From Brevundimonas pondensis (GTDB lineage: Bacteria > Pseudomonadota > Alphaproteobacteria > Caulobacterales > Caulobacteraceae): a DNA stretch of 64,000 nt. A program made the position numbers and the translations under genes. Where the stretch lies: NCBI RefSeq assembly GCF_017487345.1, contig NZ_CP062006.1:2548001-2612000 (forward strand). Direction: 5' to 3'. Shown here piece by piece: positions 45,798 through 54,799 of this stretch (its first letter is position 1; each line of letters begins with the position of its first letter). A model generated the notes under the pieces. It saw only the letters and a program-made list of their open reading frames with translations. It did not search any database and was not told the origin of the DNA.

Positions 45798-46865
45798 ATG
45801 ACCCTGGCCCTGATCGACCCTATCGCCCCCGCCGAAGAGCCCGCCTGTCGGTCCGGTTCCGCACGCCGTCCGTCCGAGCTGCTGTCGCGCGACGGGGCCC
45901 ATGACGTCGTCGTTCCCATCCCCGACGGCTTCGAGCTCGATTTCGGCGGAACGCTAAACCAGAAGCAGGTCGTCGGCCGCCTGCACGGCAAGGCCGGCGC
46001 CCCCCTGATCGTGGTGGCCGGCGGCATCTCGGCCGATCGCTATGTCCACCGCACCGAGACCAAGGGCCTGGGCTGGTGGTCGGGCGCCGTGGGCGTCCGC
46101 GCCCCCATCGACCTGACCCGTTTCCGCGTCCTGGCCTTTGATTTCGCCCCGGAGTTCGGCGAAGGCGTCAAGGACGCCAGGACCCCGCTGACCATCACCA
46201 CCCAGGATCAGGCGCGGCTGCTGGCCCTGCTGCTGGATCACCTCGGCGTGGACAAGGTCGCGGCCTTCATCGGCTGTTCCTACGGCGGCATGATCGCGCT
46301 GGCGTTCGGCGAACTCTTCCCCGACTGGGCCGAGCAGCTGGTGGTGGTGTCCGCCGCCCACCGCCCTCACCCGCTGGCCACCGCCTGGCGCGGCATCCAG
46401 CGCCGCATCCTGCAACTGGGCCTCGACACCGGCCGCATCGATCAGGCCGTGGGTCTGGCGCGCGAACTGGCCATGACCACCTATCGCACCCCCGACGAGT
46501 TCGGCGACCGCTTCGATTCCGAGGCCCCCAGCCACGCAGGGCAAGCCTATCCCGTCTGCGACTATCTGACAGCGCGCGGCCGGGCCTATCGCGACCGCAC
46601 CACGCCCTCGCGCTGGCTGAGCCTGTCGGACTCCATCGACCGCCACCGCGTCGAGCCCGAGGCCATCACCGCCCCGGTCACCCTGGTCGGCTTCACCACC
46701 GATCGCCTCTGCCCCATCGACGACATGAGGGAGCTGGCCGCGCGCCTGCCCAACCTCTGGCGCTTCGAACAACACCCCTCCCTGTACGGCCACGACGCCT
46801 TCCTGAAGGAAGACGCCCTGGTCGCCGACATCCTGACTTCCGTACTGAAGGACATCGACCAATGA
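45798..46865 (+). CDS. metX: Homoserine O-acyltransferase (MetX family)
   Basis: 355-residue alpha/beta hydrolase. The nucleophile elbow is G-C-S-Y-G-G-M (about 155-161), the acid is in D-R-L-C-P-I-D-D-M and the His in Y-G-H-D-A-F. It transfers an acyl group to homoserine. Acetyl versus succinyl cannot be settled here: the cystathionine gamma-synthase downstream and the G-C-S-Y-G-G elbow would fit a succinyl form as in xanthomonads. It is under the SAM-I riboswitch. Its stop overlaps the next start by four bases. Confidence 0.88.
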   Translation: MTLALIDPIAPAEEPACRSGSARRPSELLSRDGAHDVVVPIPDGFELDFGGTLNQKQVVGRLHGKAGAPLIVVAGGISADRYVHRTETKGLGWWSGAVGVRAPIDLTRFRVLAFDFAPEFGEGVKDARTPLTITTQDQARLLALLLDHLGVDKVAAFIGCSYGGMIALAFGELFPDWAEQLVVVSAAHRPHPLATAWRGIQRRILQLGLDTGRIDQAVGLARELAMTTYRTPDEFGDRFDSEAPSHAGQAYPVCDYLTARGRAYRDRTTPSRWLSLSDSIDRHRVEPEAITAPVTLVGFTTDRLCPIDDMRELAARLPNLWRFEQHPSLYGHDAFLKEDALVADILTSVLKDIDQ

Positions 46866-48040
46866 GCCGCGCCCGCCCTGCCGATCCCCGCACCATCGCC
46901 GCCCGCTCGGGCGTCGATACGGACACGGCCCACGGCGCGGTCATGCCGCCGCTCTATCTGTCGTCCAACTATTCCTTCGCCGGCTTCGACCAGAAGCGTC
47001 GTTACGACTACTCGCGTTCGGGCAACCCGACCCGCGACGTCCTGGCCGAGACTCTGGCCGAGCTGGAAGGCGGCGCCGGCGCCGTCATCACCGCCACCGG
47101 CATGGCTGCGGTCGATCTGCCGCTTTCCTTGCTGAACCCCGGCGAACTGCTGATCGCCCCGCACGACTGCTACGGCGGCACCCACCGCCTGCTGGCGGCG
47201 CGCGCCAAGAAGGGCCACTTCCGCGTCGCCTTCGTCGATCAGAATGACGCAGAGGCTCTGGACGCGGCGCTGGCCGACGGCGCCAAGCTGGTGCTGATCG
47301 AGACCCCGTCCAACCCCCTGCTGCGCGTCGTGGATGTGGCCGATGTCTGTCGCTGCGCCCATGCCGTGGGGGCCAAGGTGGTGTGCGACAACACCTTCCT
47401 GTCGCCCGCCCTGCAGCGCCCGCTGGAACTGGGCGCCGACATCGTCGTCCACTCGACCACCAAATACATCAACGGCCACTCCGACGTGGTCGGCGGCGCC
47501 GTGATCGCGGCCGATCCGGCCGATCATGCCGAACTGGCCTGGTGGGCCAACTGTCTGGGCGTGACGGGATCTCCGTTCGACGCCTACCAGACCCTGCGCG
47601 GCCTGCGGACCCTGTTCACCCGCATCGAGCGTCAGCAGGCCACCGCCGGCCTGGTCGCCGCCGCCCTGGAACAGCACCCGGCCGTCAAGGCGGTTCACTA
47701 TCCAGGTCTGAAGTCCCACCCGGGCCACGTCCTGGCCGCACGCCAGCAGTCGGGACCGGGCGCCATGCTCAGCTTCGAGCTGAACGGCGGCACGGACGCC
47801 GTGCGCGACCTGATCGAGGCTCTGGACATCTTCACCCTGGCGGAGTCGCTGGGCGGCGTCGAAAGCCTGATCGCCCATCCCGCCACCATGACCCACGCCG
47901 CCATGACGCCTGACGCCCGCGTCACCGCCGGCATCACCGACGGCCTGATCCGCCTGTCGGTCGGTCTGGAGCATCAGGATGACATCCTGGCCGACCTGGT
48001 TCAGGCGCTGGACGCCCTGGTGCTGCAACAGGCGGCCTGA
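46862..48040 (+). CDS. metB: Cystathionine gamma-synthase
   Basis: 392-residue Cys/Met-metabolism PLP enzyme. Y-D-Y-S-R-S-G-N-P-T-R-D is the substrate-binding segment and the Schiff-base Lys is in S-T-T-K-Y-I-N-G-H-S-D. It joins acylhomoserine and cysteine to cystathionine. Start overlaps metX by four bases (ATGA), so the two are coupled. O-acetylhomoserine sulfhydrylase is the alternative, but the length and N-terminal motif favour MetB. Confidence 0.88.
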   Translation: MSRARPADPRTIAARSGVDTDTAHGAVMPPLYLSSNYSFAGFDQKRRYDYSRSGNPTRDVLAETLAELEGGAGAVITATGMAAVDLPLSLLNPGELLIAPHDCYGGTHRLLAARAKKGHFRVAFVDQNDAEALDAALADGAKLVLIETPSNPLLRVVDVADVCRCAHAVGAKVVCDNTFLSPALQRPLELGADIVVHSTTKYINGHSDVVGGAVIAADPADHAELAWWANCLGVTGSPFDAYQTLRGLRTLFTRIERQQATAGLVAAALEQHPAVKAVHYPGLKSHPGHVLAARQQSGPGAMLSFELNGGTDAVRDLIEALDIFTLAESLGGVESLIAHPATMTHAAMTPDARVTAGITDGLIRLSVGLEHQDDILADLVQALDALVLQQAA

Positions 48041-48048
48041 CACGAAAA

Positions 48049-48076
48049 GGCCCTCTCCGGCGAACCGGAGAGGGCC
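48049..48076. terminator. Terminator between metB and the convergent chemoreceptor gene
   Basis: A perfect 12-base stem ggccctctccgg / ccggagagggcc with a cgaa tetraloop; AAAA on the left gives a U-tract for the minus transcript, ATTCATT on the right a weaker one for metB. Confidence 0.9.
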
Positions 48077-48099
48077 ATTCATTCAGACGTGCGACCGAC

Positions 48100-49920
48100 T
48101 CAGGCCACCGCGCGTTCCAGCATCCGCTGCTGACCGCGCGCGTCCATCGCCGCGTCTTCCAGCGAGAACTGCCCCATCATCCGATCCAGTTCGCGCGCGT
48201 CCTGGGCCAGCGAATGGCTGGCGGCGGTGGCTTCCTCGACCATCGCAGCATTCTGTTGAGTGACCTGATCCATCTGGGCCACGGCGGTGTTGACCTGTTG
48301 CAGGCCGCTGGACTGTTCCTGCGACGAGGCGACAATCTCGCCGGTGATGGCGGTGACGCGCTCGATCTGACCGCCGATGCGCTTCAGGGCCTCGCCGGTG
48401 TCGCCGACCAGTTGCACGCCCTCGCCGACCTGACGGCTGGAGGCCGAGATCAGGGTCTTGATCTCCTTGGCCGCCTCGGCCGAACGCTGAGCCAAGGCTC
48501 GCACTTCCGAAGCCACGACGGCGAAACCGCGACCGGCGTCGCCCGCGCGGGCGGCCTCGACCCCGGCGTTCAGGGCCAGCAGGTTGGTCTGGAAGGCGAT
48601 CTCGTCGATGACGCCGATGATGTTGCCGATCTCGTTGGACGAACGTTCGATCTCGCCCATGGCGGTGACGGCGCGACCGACGACGGCCTGGCCCTCGACG
48701 GCCTCGCTGCGGGCGGCCTGAACCACGCCGCCCGCCTCGACGGCGTTCTCGGCCGAGCGCGACACAGTGGCTGTGATCTGCTCCAGGGCGGCGGCGGTTT
48801 CTTCCAGGGCGGCGGCCTGCTGCTCGGTGCGGCGCGACAGGTCGTTGGAGGCCTGTGAAATCTCATGGGCGCTGGCGCCGATAGCGCTGGAGCGGTCGAC
48901 GATGACGCCCATGGTGCTTTGCAGCCTGGCCATCGCCCCGTTGAAGTCGGCGCGCAGCTTTTCATACTCGGGCGCGAAGCTGGTGTTCAGACGGAAGGCC
49001 AGCTGGCCGTTCGACAGACGGTCCAGGCCCGAGGCGATGCCGTCCACGACTTGAGCCTGTTGACGGGCCGCTTCGGCGTCGCGTTCGGCCTGGGCGATGC
49101 GAGCCTGTTCGGCGGCGGCGCGTTGCACCTCGGCCTCGGCTTCCAGACGCACCTTCTCCTCGGCGTTCTGTTTGAAGGTCAGAACGGCGGCGGCCATGTG
49201 GCCGATCTCGTCGCGGCGACCGATGGCGGGGATGGCGACGTTCAGGTCGCCGGCCGCCAGACGGCCCATGGCCCGCGTCATGGCTTCGACCGGACGGCTC
49301 AGCGCCCCGATCAGCCAGGCGATGGCGCCCAGGGCGATGACCAGTGCCACCAACCCGCCGATGGCGAAGCTCCAGTAGGCCTCAGTATAGGCGAAGGCCT
49401 TGGCCTTGGCGTTGGCGGCGGCGACCACCGCCTCCTTTTCCTGAATGGAGGTGATGGCGGCGCGAATGTCCGACAGGCGGGCGCCGGCCTCCAGACCGGC
49501 GACGGCCTGGGGCTGGGTGGCGGGATCGCGGGCCAGGGCGATCAGACCGTCGGCGCTCTGGTGGAAGGCGTTGACAGCGCTCTTCAGCGCCGCCTGTTCC
49601 TGCCCATAGGCGCCATTGACGTCGGCGGCGGCCAGATCGGCCAGTCGCGAGACCAGGACCTTGCCCGGCTCCTCATATTTCGGAATGAAGTCGCCGTCCC
49701 GCGTCGCCACAAAGGCGCGCATGGCGTTCTGCTGCTCGACCGCCGAGGCCAGAACCAGGTCCGAGGCCTTGAACATCTCGGCCGAGGCGGCGTTGGCGGC
49801 GTCGGCCTTCTGCAGCACCGTCACGGCCCACAGGACCACCATGGTCGCCATCCCGCAGGCCGCGATCACGGCGGCGAAGGACAGCATCAGCTTCTTGGGA
49901 ACGGACAGGTTCTGCAGCAT
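48100..49920 (-). CDS. Methyl-accepting chemotaxis protein
   Basis: 606 residues: membrane helix 1 (about 11-34), a four-helix-like periplasmic sensor (about 35-180) with [12 protein letters not shown], membrane helix 2 (about 183-205), HAMP, a second HAMP-like linker near 290-350 and the signalling hairpin with [21 protein letters not shown]. The receptor senses an unknown ligand and signals to CheA. No C-terminal CheR-binding pentapeptide is visible. Confidence 0.95.
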   Translation of the reverse strand: MLQNLSVPKKLMLSFAAVIAACGMATMVVLWAVTVLQKADAANAASAEMFKASDLVLASAVEQQNAMRAFVATRDGDFIPKYEEPGKVLVSRLADLAAADVNGAYGQEQAALKSAVNAFHQSADGLIALARDPATQPQAVAGLEAGARLSDIRAAITSIQEKEAVVAAANAKAKAFAYTEAYWSFAIGGLVALVIALGAIAWLIGALSRPVEAMTRAMGRLAAGDLNVAIPAIGRRDEIGHMAAAVLTFKQNAEEKVRLEAEAEVQRAAAEQARIAQAERDAEAARQQAQVVDGIASGLDRLSNGQLAFRLNTSFAPEYEKLRADFNGAMARLQSTMGVIVDRSSAIGASAHEISQASNDLSRRTEQQAAALEETAAALEQITATVSRSAENAVEAGGVVQAARSEAVEGQAVVGRAVTAMGEIERSSNEIGNIIGVIDEIAFQTNLLALNAGVEAARAGDAGRGFAVVASEVRALAQRSAEAAKEIKTLISASSRQVGEGVQLVGDTGEALKRIGGQIERVTAITGEIVASSQEQSSGLQQVNTAVAQMDQVTQQNAAMVEEATAASHSLAQDARELDRMMGQFSLEDAAMDARGQQRMLERAVA

Positions 49921-50014
49921 TTTCTACGCTCACGGGGGGAGTGAAGCTGCTCCCTAACGTCCCGCTGTTCGCCAAAGCCTTATCATCCGACAGCGGAAAT
50001 CTACGTAGTCCCTG

Positions 50015-50839
50015 CTACAGCGCCTTCAGCACCACCGACAGGGCGGTCAGCAACAGATAGACGGCGAAGGCCCGGCGCAGCACCTTGCGATTCAACCGGT
50101 GCGCCAGCCGCGCGCCATAGGGAGCGGTCAGGGCCGTCAGCAACCCCATGATCACCGCCGCCGGGACGTTGACGTAACCCAGAGACAACGGCGGTCGTCC
50201 CGGCGCATCCCAGCCGAAAACCGCAAAGCCCAGGGCCGCCGTCGCGCCTATGGCCAGGCCGAAGCCGCTGGCCGTGGCCACCGCCTGATGGATGGGCCGC
50301 CCGCACAGGGTCATCATCATGCCGCCGAAACTGCCGCCGCCGACACCCATCATGGCCGACAGCAGACCGATGCCCGTGCCGACGCCGCGTCGGCCCCAGC
50401 CCGTCGGCAGGTCCTTGCGCAGGGTCACATGCTCCGGCAGCAGCCCCATCTGCATGGCGATCAGCAGCAGGCAGACGCCATAGACGATGGCCAGCCCCTC
50501 CATCGAGGTGAAGCCCGCGATGGCCGCCCCGACCAGACCGCCGAACGCCACCCAGGGCGTCCAGGTCTTCAGCACCACCTCGTCCACCGCCCCATGCGCC
50601 CGGTGCGTCGCCAGGGACCGCAGCGAGGTGGCGACGATGGTCAGCAAGGAGGTGCCGATGGCGACGTGCAGAGTGCTCTGCCCGCCCACGCCCAGCACCG
50701 AAAAGGCGTAGAAGAGCGCGGGCACAAGCACCGTTCCGCCCCCAACCCCGAACAGGCCGCCGATCACCCCCGCGACCGCGCCCGCCGCGATCAGGGCGGC
50801 GAACATCATCAGCAGTTCGGACAGGGGTAGAGCGCTCAT
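50015..50839 (-). CDS. TauE/SafE-family sulfite/anion permease
   Basis: 274 residues from the ATG at 50839; upstream in-frame sequence to 50950 overlaps dusA and is not protein-like. About eight membrane helices. Repeated motifs G-G-L-F-G-V-G-G-G-T-V-L-V-P and A-M-M-G-V-G-G-G-S-F-G-G-M-M are the TauE/SafE signature. Substrates in the family are sulfite or organic sulfonates; specificity is not visible. Confidence 0.9.
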   Translation of the reverse strand: MSALPLSELLMMFAALIAAGAVAGVIGGLFGVGGGTVLVPALFYAFSVLGVGGQSTLHVAIGTSLLTIVATSLRSLATHRAHGAVDEVVLKTWTPWVAFGGLVGAAIAGFTSMEGLAIVYGVCLLLIAMQMGLLPEHVTLRKDLPTGWGRRGVGTGIGLLSAMMGVGGGSFGGMMMTLCGRPIHQAVATASGFGLAIGATAALGFAVFGWDAPGRPPLSLGYVNVPAAVIMGLLTALTAPYGARLAHRLNRKVLRRAFAVYLLLTALSVVLKAL

Positions 50840-50885
50840 GGTTTGGGCATAGCGGTGCAGCCCGCCAGCGTCATCCCGGAAAGGA

Positions 50886-51920
50886 TCAGGCCGCTTCTTC
50901 GCTCTCGCCCAGCCGCGCCTGCCGCGCCTCGGCCTCGCGCACGGCTTCAACCGCGCGGTCCACGACCTCCAGTCCGGCTCCGGCCTTGACGCCCTCGACC
51001 GTCAGGATGCGGCGGAAGGCGCGCGCCCCGGCACGGCCGTGCATCAGACCCAGCATGTGCCGCGCCATGCCCGCCAGATGCGCCCCCTCGGCCAACCGCC
51101 CGGTCATATAGGGACGATAGCGCTCGATGGCGGCGAAGGGGTCGACGTCCGCGACATCCATGCCAAAGATGCGCCGGTCCACCTGCCCCAGCAGGGCCGG
51201 CTCGTGATAGGCCGCGCGGCCCAGCATGACGCCGTCCAACTGCACGCCGTCGGCGTCATCCAGATGCGCCTCGGCCTGATCCAGATCGCCGATGCCGCCG
51301 TTGATGCAGATGGTCAGATGCGGCCGCTCGCGCTTCAGACGCCGCACCAGATCATAGTCCAGCGGCGGCACGTCGCGGTTTTCCTTGGGCGACAGGCCCT
51401 TCAACCAGGCCTTGCGCGCATGGACAACGAAGCTGGTGATGCCCACCGCCGCCGAGGCGTCGACCGTGGCGAACAGGCTGACCAAGGGGTCCTGATCATC
51501 CACGCCGATGCGGCATTTGACAGTGGCCGGGACGCGGACCGCCTCATTGATCGCCGCCATGCAGTCGGCCACCAGTTCCGGCTCGCGCATCAGGCAGGCG
51601 CCGAACTTGCCCGACTGCACCCGATCCGAGGGGCAGCCGACATTCAGATTGATCTCGTCATAGCCATAGGCTTCGCCAATCCGCGCCGCCTCGGCCAGCT
51701 GCGCCGGGTCCGAGCCGCCCAGCTGCAGCGCCACCGGATGCTCGACCGCGTCAAAGCCCAGCAGCCGCTCGCGGTCGCCGTGGATCACCGCCGGGGCCGT
51801 GACCATCTCGGTATAGAGCAGCGCCCGACTGCTCAGCGCGCGGTGAAACGCCCGGCAGTTGCGGTCGGTCCAGTCCATCATGGGCGCCACGGACAGCCTA
51901 TGGGCTTGATTTATCGGCAT
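50886..51920 (-). CDS. dusA: tRNA-dihydrouridine(20/20a) synthase
   Basis: 344 residues. S-V-A-P-M-M-D-W-T-D-R-N-C-R is the flavin-binding start and the catalytic Cys is in N-V-G-C-P-S-D-R-V. It reduces uridines 20/20a in tRNA D-loops. The 5' end faces a tyrosine integrase gene, and dusA 5' ends are known integration targets of mobile elements. The first residues M-P-I-N-Q-A-H may therefore be supplied by the element; the coding frame is intact. Confidence 0.95.
   Translation of the reverse strand: MPINQAHRLSVAPMMDWTDRNCRAFHRALSSRALLYTEMVTAPAVIHGDRERLLGFDAVEHPVALQLGGSDPAQLAEAARIGEAYGYDEINLNVGCPSDRVQSGKFGACLMREPELVADCMAAINEAVRVPATVKCRIGVDDQDPLVSLFATVDASAAVGITSFVVHARKAWLKGLSPKENRDVPPLDYDLVRRLKRERPHLTICINGGIGDLDQAEAHLDDADGVQLDGVMLGRAAYHEPALLGQVDRRIFGMDVADVDPFAAIERYRPYMTGRLAEGAHLAGMARHMLGLMHGRAGARAFRRILTVEGVKAGAGLEVVDRAVEAVREAEARQARLGESEEAA
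51864..51897. other. Candidate attachment site (att) within the dusA 5' end
   Basis: The segment encoding V-A-P-M-M-D-W-T-D-R is the region where dusA-specific integrases are known to recombine. It lies about 140 bases from the integrase start. No second copy of the core was noticed to the right within the window. The exact crossover is inferred. Confidence 0.45.
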
Positions 51921-51953
51921 TTTTTTCGTAATATCAAAAAGTTAGAAGGCGGC

Positions 51954-52018
51954 GTGTGCACTCGAATTTGCGACGTGTTGCGACGTTTTTTCCGGGTTTT
52001 CGACACCTCAGTGCACAC
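51954..52018. repeat. Inverted repeat between dusA and the integrase
   Basis: gtgtgcact (51954-51962) and agtgcacac (52010-52018) are exact complements, separated by 47 bases that also hold two copies of gcgacgt (51970-51986). The AT-rich spacing and the position beside an integrase suggest arm-type integrase or excisionase sites, or a regulator operator. Confidence 0.5.
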
Positions 52019-52032
52019 AGAGCGCACACGAA

Positions 52033-53094
52033 ATGGCGACCTACTCGAAACTCCCGTCAGGAACGTGGCGGGTCCAGGTAAGACGGAAGGGTCGCTATAT
52101 AAGCGAGACCTTCCTCAAACGCGATGACGCCCGGCGGTGGGCAACCGAAGCCGAGGGACGGATCGATCGCGGAGAAGTTCCCACTCCGTCCCGTTCGGCC
52201 AAGCTGCGCACATTTGGCGAGCTCATCGACCTGCACATCCACGACATGAAGTCCGTCGGGAAGGCGCCCAGGCGATCGAAAGCGGCGACGCTCAAGATGC
52301 TGAAAACGCGCTTGGGCGGGAAGAAGATCGCCCAACTCGATCGACAACTCTTCATCGACTTCGGTCGGAGACGCGCCACCGAAGGCGCCGGCCCCATGAC
52401 GCTGAGCATCGACATCGGCGCGATCAAGCTCATCCTCTCCTATGCCGCAGCGGTTCACGGCCTGACTGTCTCGGTTGAGGCTATTGATATGGCCCGCCTC
52501 GCCCTCAAGCGCCTTGACTTGATTGGCAAGGGCGTCGAGCGAGATCGCCGTCCCAGCGATGAAGAACTGGAGCGCTTGATCCGCCACTTCGAGGACAAGC
52601 CTCGTCAAACCATTCCCATGGGCGCCGTCATTCGCTTCGCGGTCGCGACGGCGATGCGCCAGGAAGAGATTTTCAAGGTCGTCTGGGGTGACTACGCAGC
52701 GCGGACCAAGATGCTGACCATCCGCGATCGCAAGGACCCTCGCGAGAAATCGGGCAACGACCAGCGTATTCCACTTCTTTCAGTCAGCGGCTTTGACCCC
52801 GTGGCGCTCATTGAAGAGCGGCGTTCCTCGCAGACAAACGCGGACGCCCGCATCTTCCCTTTCAATCACCGGTCAGCCGGCGCCGCGTTCACGAGAGCCT
52901 GCAAAGCGCTCGGCATCATCGATCTCCATTTTCACGACCTTCGCCATGAAGGGACAAGTCGCCTGTTCGAGGCGGGCTTCCAAATCCACCAGGTCGCGCT
53001 GGTCACCGGCCACAAGGACTGGAAGATGCTCCGACGGTACACCCACCTTCGTCCGGAATCCCTTCATCTCATTGCAGCGGGTCTGGCGGCATGA
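52033..53094 (+). CDS. Tyrosine-type site-specific integrase
   Basis: 353 residues. Catalytic residues are visible: Arg near 208 in A-T-A-M-R-Q-E-E, H-D-L-R-H-E-G-T with His301 and Arg304, His327 in T-G-H-K-D and Tyr336 in R-R-Y-T-H. The N-terminal part has a SAM-like core-binding domain. It points away from dusA, with the putative attachment site behind it. Base composition is somewhat lower in GC than dusA. It marks the left end of a mobile element. Confidence 0.93.
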   Translation: MATYSKLPSGTWRVQVRRKGRYISETFLKRDDARRWATEAEGRIDRGEVPTPSRSAKLRTFGELIDLHIHDMKSVGKAPRRSKAATLKMLKTRLGGKKIAQLDRQLFIDFGRRRATEGAGPMTLSIDIGAIKLILSYAAAVHGLTVSVEAIDMARLALKRLDLIGKGVERDRRPSDEELERLIRHFEDKPRQTIPMGAVIRFAVATAMRQEEIFKVVWGDYAARTKMLTIRDRKDPREKSGNDQRIPLLSVSGFDPVALIEERRSSQTNADARIFPFNHRSAGAAFTRACKALGIIDLHFHDLRHEGTSRLFEAGFQIHQVALVTGHKDWKMLRRYTHLRPESLHLIAAGLAA

Positions 53095-53168
53095 GCGGCA
53101 CGCCGGTCACGGAAGCTGCGGCGGCGTAAAGCTTGGCTGGAAACCCTCACCATGCCAAATCCAGTCGC

Positions 53169-53639
53169 ATGAACTCGATCCGAATTCGTCCGTATGATCC
53201 GGCTGATTTGACTGCTGTCGTCGAACTGTTCAACGGCTCGGTCAGAAAGATCGCCAGCCGTGACTACAGTCCGGCTCAAATCGAGGCCTGGGCGCCGGTT
53301 GCGGTTAACCTGGTCCAGTGGTCCGAGCGCCTTGAGCGTAAGCCGACGTTCATCGCAGAACATATGAATCGAATCGCAGGCTTCAGCGACCTCGGGCCGA
53401 CCGGCCATATCGATATGCTATTCGTTCATTGCGAACATCAGGGTCGCGGCGTCGCCAAGAGCCTGATGGACCACATCCTGCTCAAGGCTCACGAACAAAA
53501 GCTGTCGTCTTTATGTACGGACGCGAGCATCACGGCAAAGCCGTTCTTTGAACGCAGCGGCTTCAAGGTGGCCTGGGAACAGGACGTCGAACTCCGCGGC
53601 CAGATCTTTCGCAACTATCGAATGATCAGGGTGCTCTAG
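53169..53639 (+). CDS. GNAT-family N-acetyltransferase
   Basis: 156 residues from the ATG at 53169. I-R-I-R-P-Y-D-P-A-D at the start and the acetyl-CoA loop H-Q-G-R-G-V-A-K-S-L-M are GNAT landmarks, followed by K-P-F-F-E-R-S-G-F-K-V. It resembles the YafP branch. Substrate unknown. Element cargo. Confidence 0.85.
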   Translation: MNSIRIRPYDPADLTAVVELFNGSVRKIASRDYSPAQIEAWAPVAVNLVQWSERLERKPTFIAEHMNRIAGFSDLGPTGHIDMLFVHCEHQGRGVAKSLMDHILLKAHEQKLSSLCTDASITAKPFFERSGFKVAWEQDVELRGQIFRNYRMIRVL

Positions 53640-53789
53640 CGCCGGTCAATCGCCCTAACCGCTCGATCTACATCATTCGACGGTTGGAAAAACCTGATGA
53701 CCGCCTCCCACGATCGTGTCGCCTAGCCCGACACGGCGCGATCAAGATCGTTCTGCTCATCAGCATATCGACGGACGCGACCGGCCCAT

Positions 53790-53817
53790 TTTCGTTCCCT
53801 TCAATGCCGGAACGAAA
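53790..53817 (+). promoter_or_regulatory. Inverted repeat with GGAAC box upstream of the DUF2945 gene
   Basis: tttcgttcc (53790-53798) and ggaacgaaa (53809-53817) are perfect complements. The right arm holds GGAAC, the -35 element of alphaproteobacterial general-stress (EcfG) promoters, but the expected CGTT 16-17 bases on is only roughly matched (GATT). An operator is equally possible. Confidence 0.3.
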
Positions 53818-53853
53818 TCGACCAGGTCAGATTGTCTCCGCACGGAGATCAAA

Positions 53854-54075
53854 ATGCCTAAGACGTTCGATGTCGGAGATCATGTGAGCTGGAACTCCGA
53901 GGCAGGGCGAGTAACCGGCCGAATCACTCGGGTTCACACACGCGACTTCGATTACAAAGGCCACACGCACCGCGCTTCCAGAGCAGAACCTCAATATGAG
54001 ATCAGGAGCGACAGGACAGATCACATCGCAGCTCACAAGGGGAGCGCACTGGATTATGTGCGACGCCGAGAATGA
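53854..54075 (+). CDS. DUF2945 (Tudor-like) small protein
   Basis: 73 residues from the ATG at 53854. F-D-V-G-D-H-V-S-W-N-S-E-A-G-R-V-T-G and the Y-E-I-R-S-D-R-T-D-H-I-A-A-H-K-G end match the DUF2945 family, a small SH3/Tudor-like barrel often found near stress genes. Its 3' end overlaps the DUF488 gene by four bases. Function unknown. Confidence 0.85.
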   Translation: MPKTFDVGDHVSWNSEAGRVTGRITRVHTRDFDYKGHTHRASRAEPQYEIRSDRTDHIAAHKGSALDYVRRRE

Positions 54076-54626
54076 CGCTGCCGTTCTACACGATCGGGCA
54101 CTCGAACCGAAGTTTTGAAGATCTCGTCGCCCTGCTGCAGGAAGCACAGATCCTAAAAGTCGTCGATGTCCGCAAGATTCCGAGATCCAGAGCCAATCCT
54201 CAGTTCAACCAGGAAACACTTCCGCACAGGCTGGCGGAGCACCAGATAGCCTACGACCACAATGTCGGACTGGGCGGGAGGCGCGGTCGGATCGAAGATG
54301 TGGCCGACGACAGCAACGGTTACTGGGAGAACACGAGCTTCCACAACTACGCCGATTACGCTCTTTCCGCCTCTTTCCACGCCGGGTTAGAGCAGTTGAT
54401 CGAAACGGGGCGGCGCCAACCTAGTGCGATCATGTGCTCGGAAGCAGTGTGGTGGCGGTGTCATCGACGGCTCATCGCCGACAACCTTCTCGCCAGGGGG
54501 GAGACTGTCATTCACATCATGCGGCACGGCAGGTTGGAGAAGGCTCGATTGACAGCAGGCGCTGTCATTCATCCCGACGGGACGGTCAGCTATCCGGCTT
54601 CTGCGCACCAGGAACAGCGTCGATAG
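54072..54626 (+). CDS. DUF488 family protein
   Basis: 184 residues. T-I-G-H-S-N-R-S at the start, V-D-V-R-K-I-P-R-S and C-S-E-A-V-W-W-R-C-H-R-R are the DUF488 signature, with conserved Cys/His/Arg that suggest an enzyme active site. Function unknown. The start overlaps the DUF2945 stop by four bases, so the two are translationally coupled. Confidence 0.88.
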   Translation: MTLPFYTIGHSNRSFEDLVALLQEAQILKVVDVRKIPRSRANPQFNQETLPHRLAEHQIAYDHNVGLGGRRGRIEDVADDSNGYWENTSFHNYADYALSASFHAGLEQLIETGRRQPSAIMCSEAVWWRCHRRLIADNLLARGETVIHIMRHGRLEKARLTAGAVIHPDGTVSYPASAHQEQRR

Positions 54627-54799
54627 CAATGCCATTGGCGCCATTCCTTCGGGAGGTGCGTTGCGCCATGGAAAGGAGCCTCCATGCCTAGTCGCAACCT
54701 GATCCCTGCGAGATCGCCCAGACGCCCGTTCCGTTCATTCGCCGCCCCTCATCAGCCGAGCTGCCAACAAACTAGGCCTGGCCGAGGCGGCCCCAAGCC

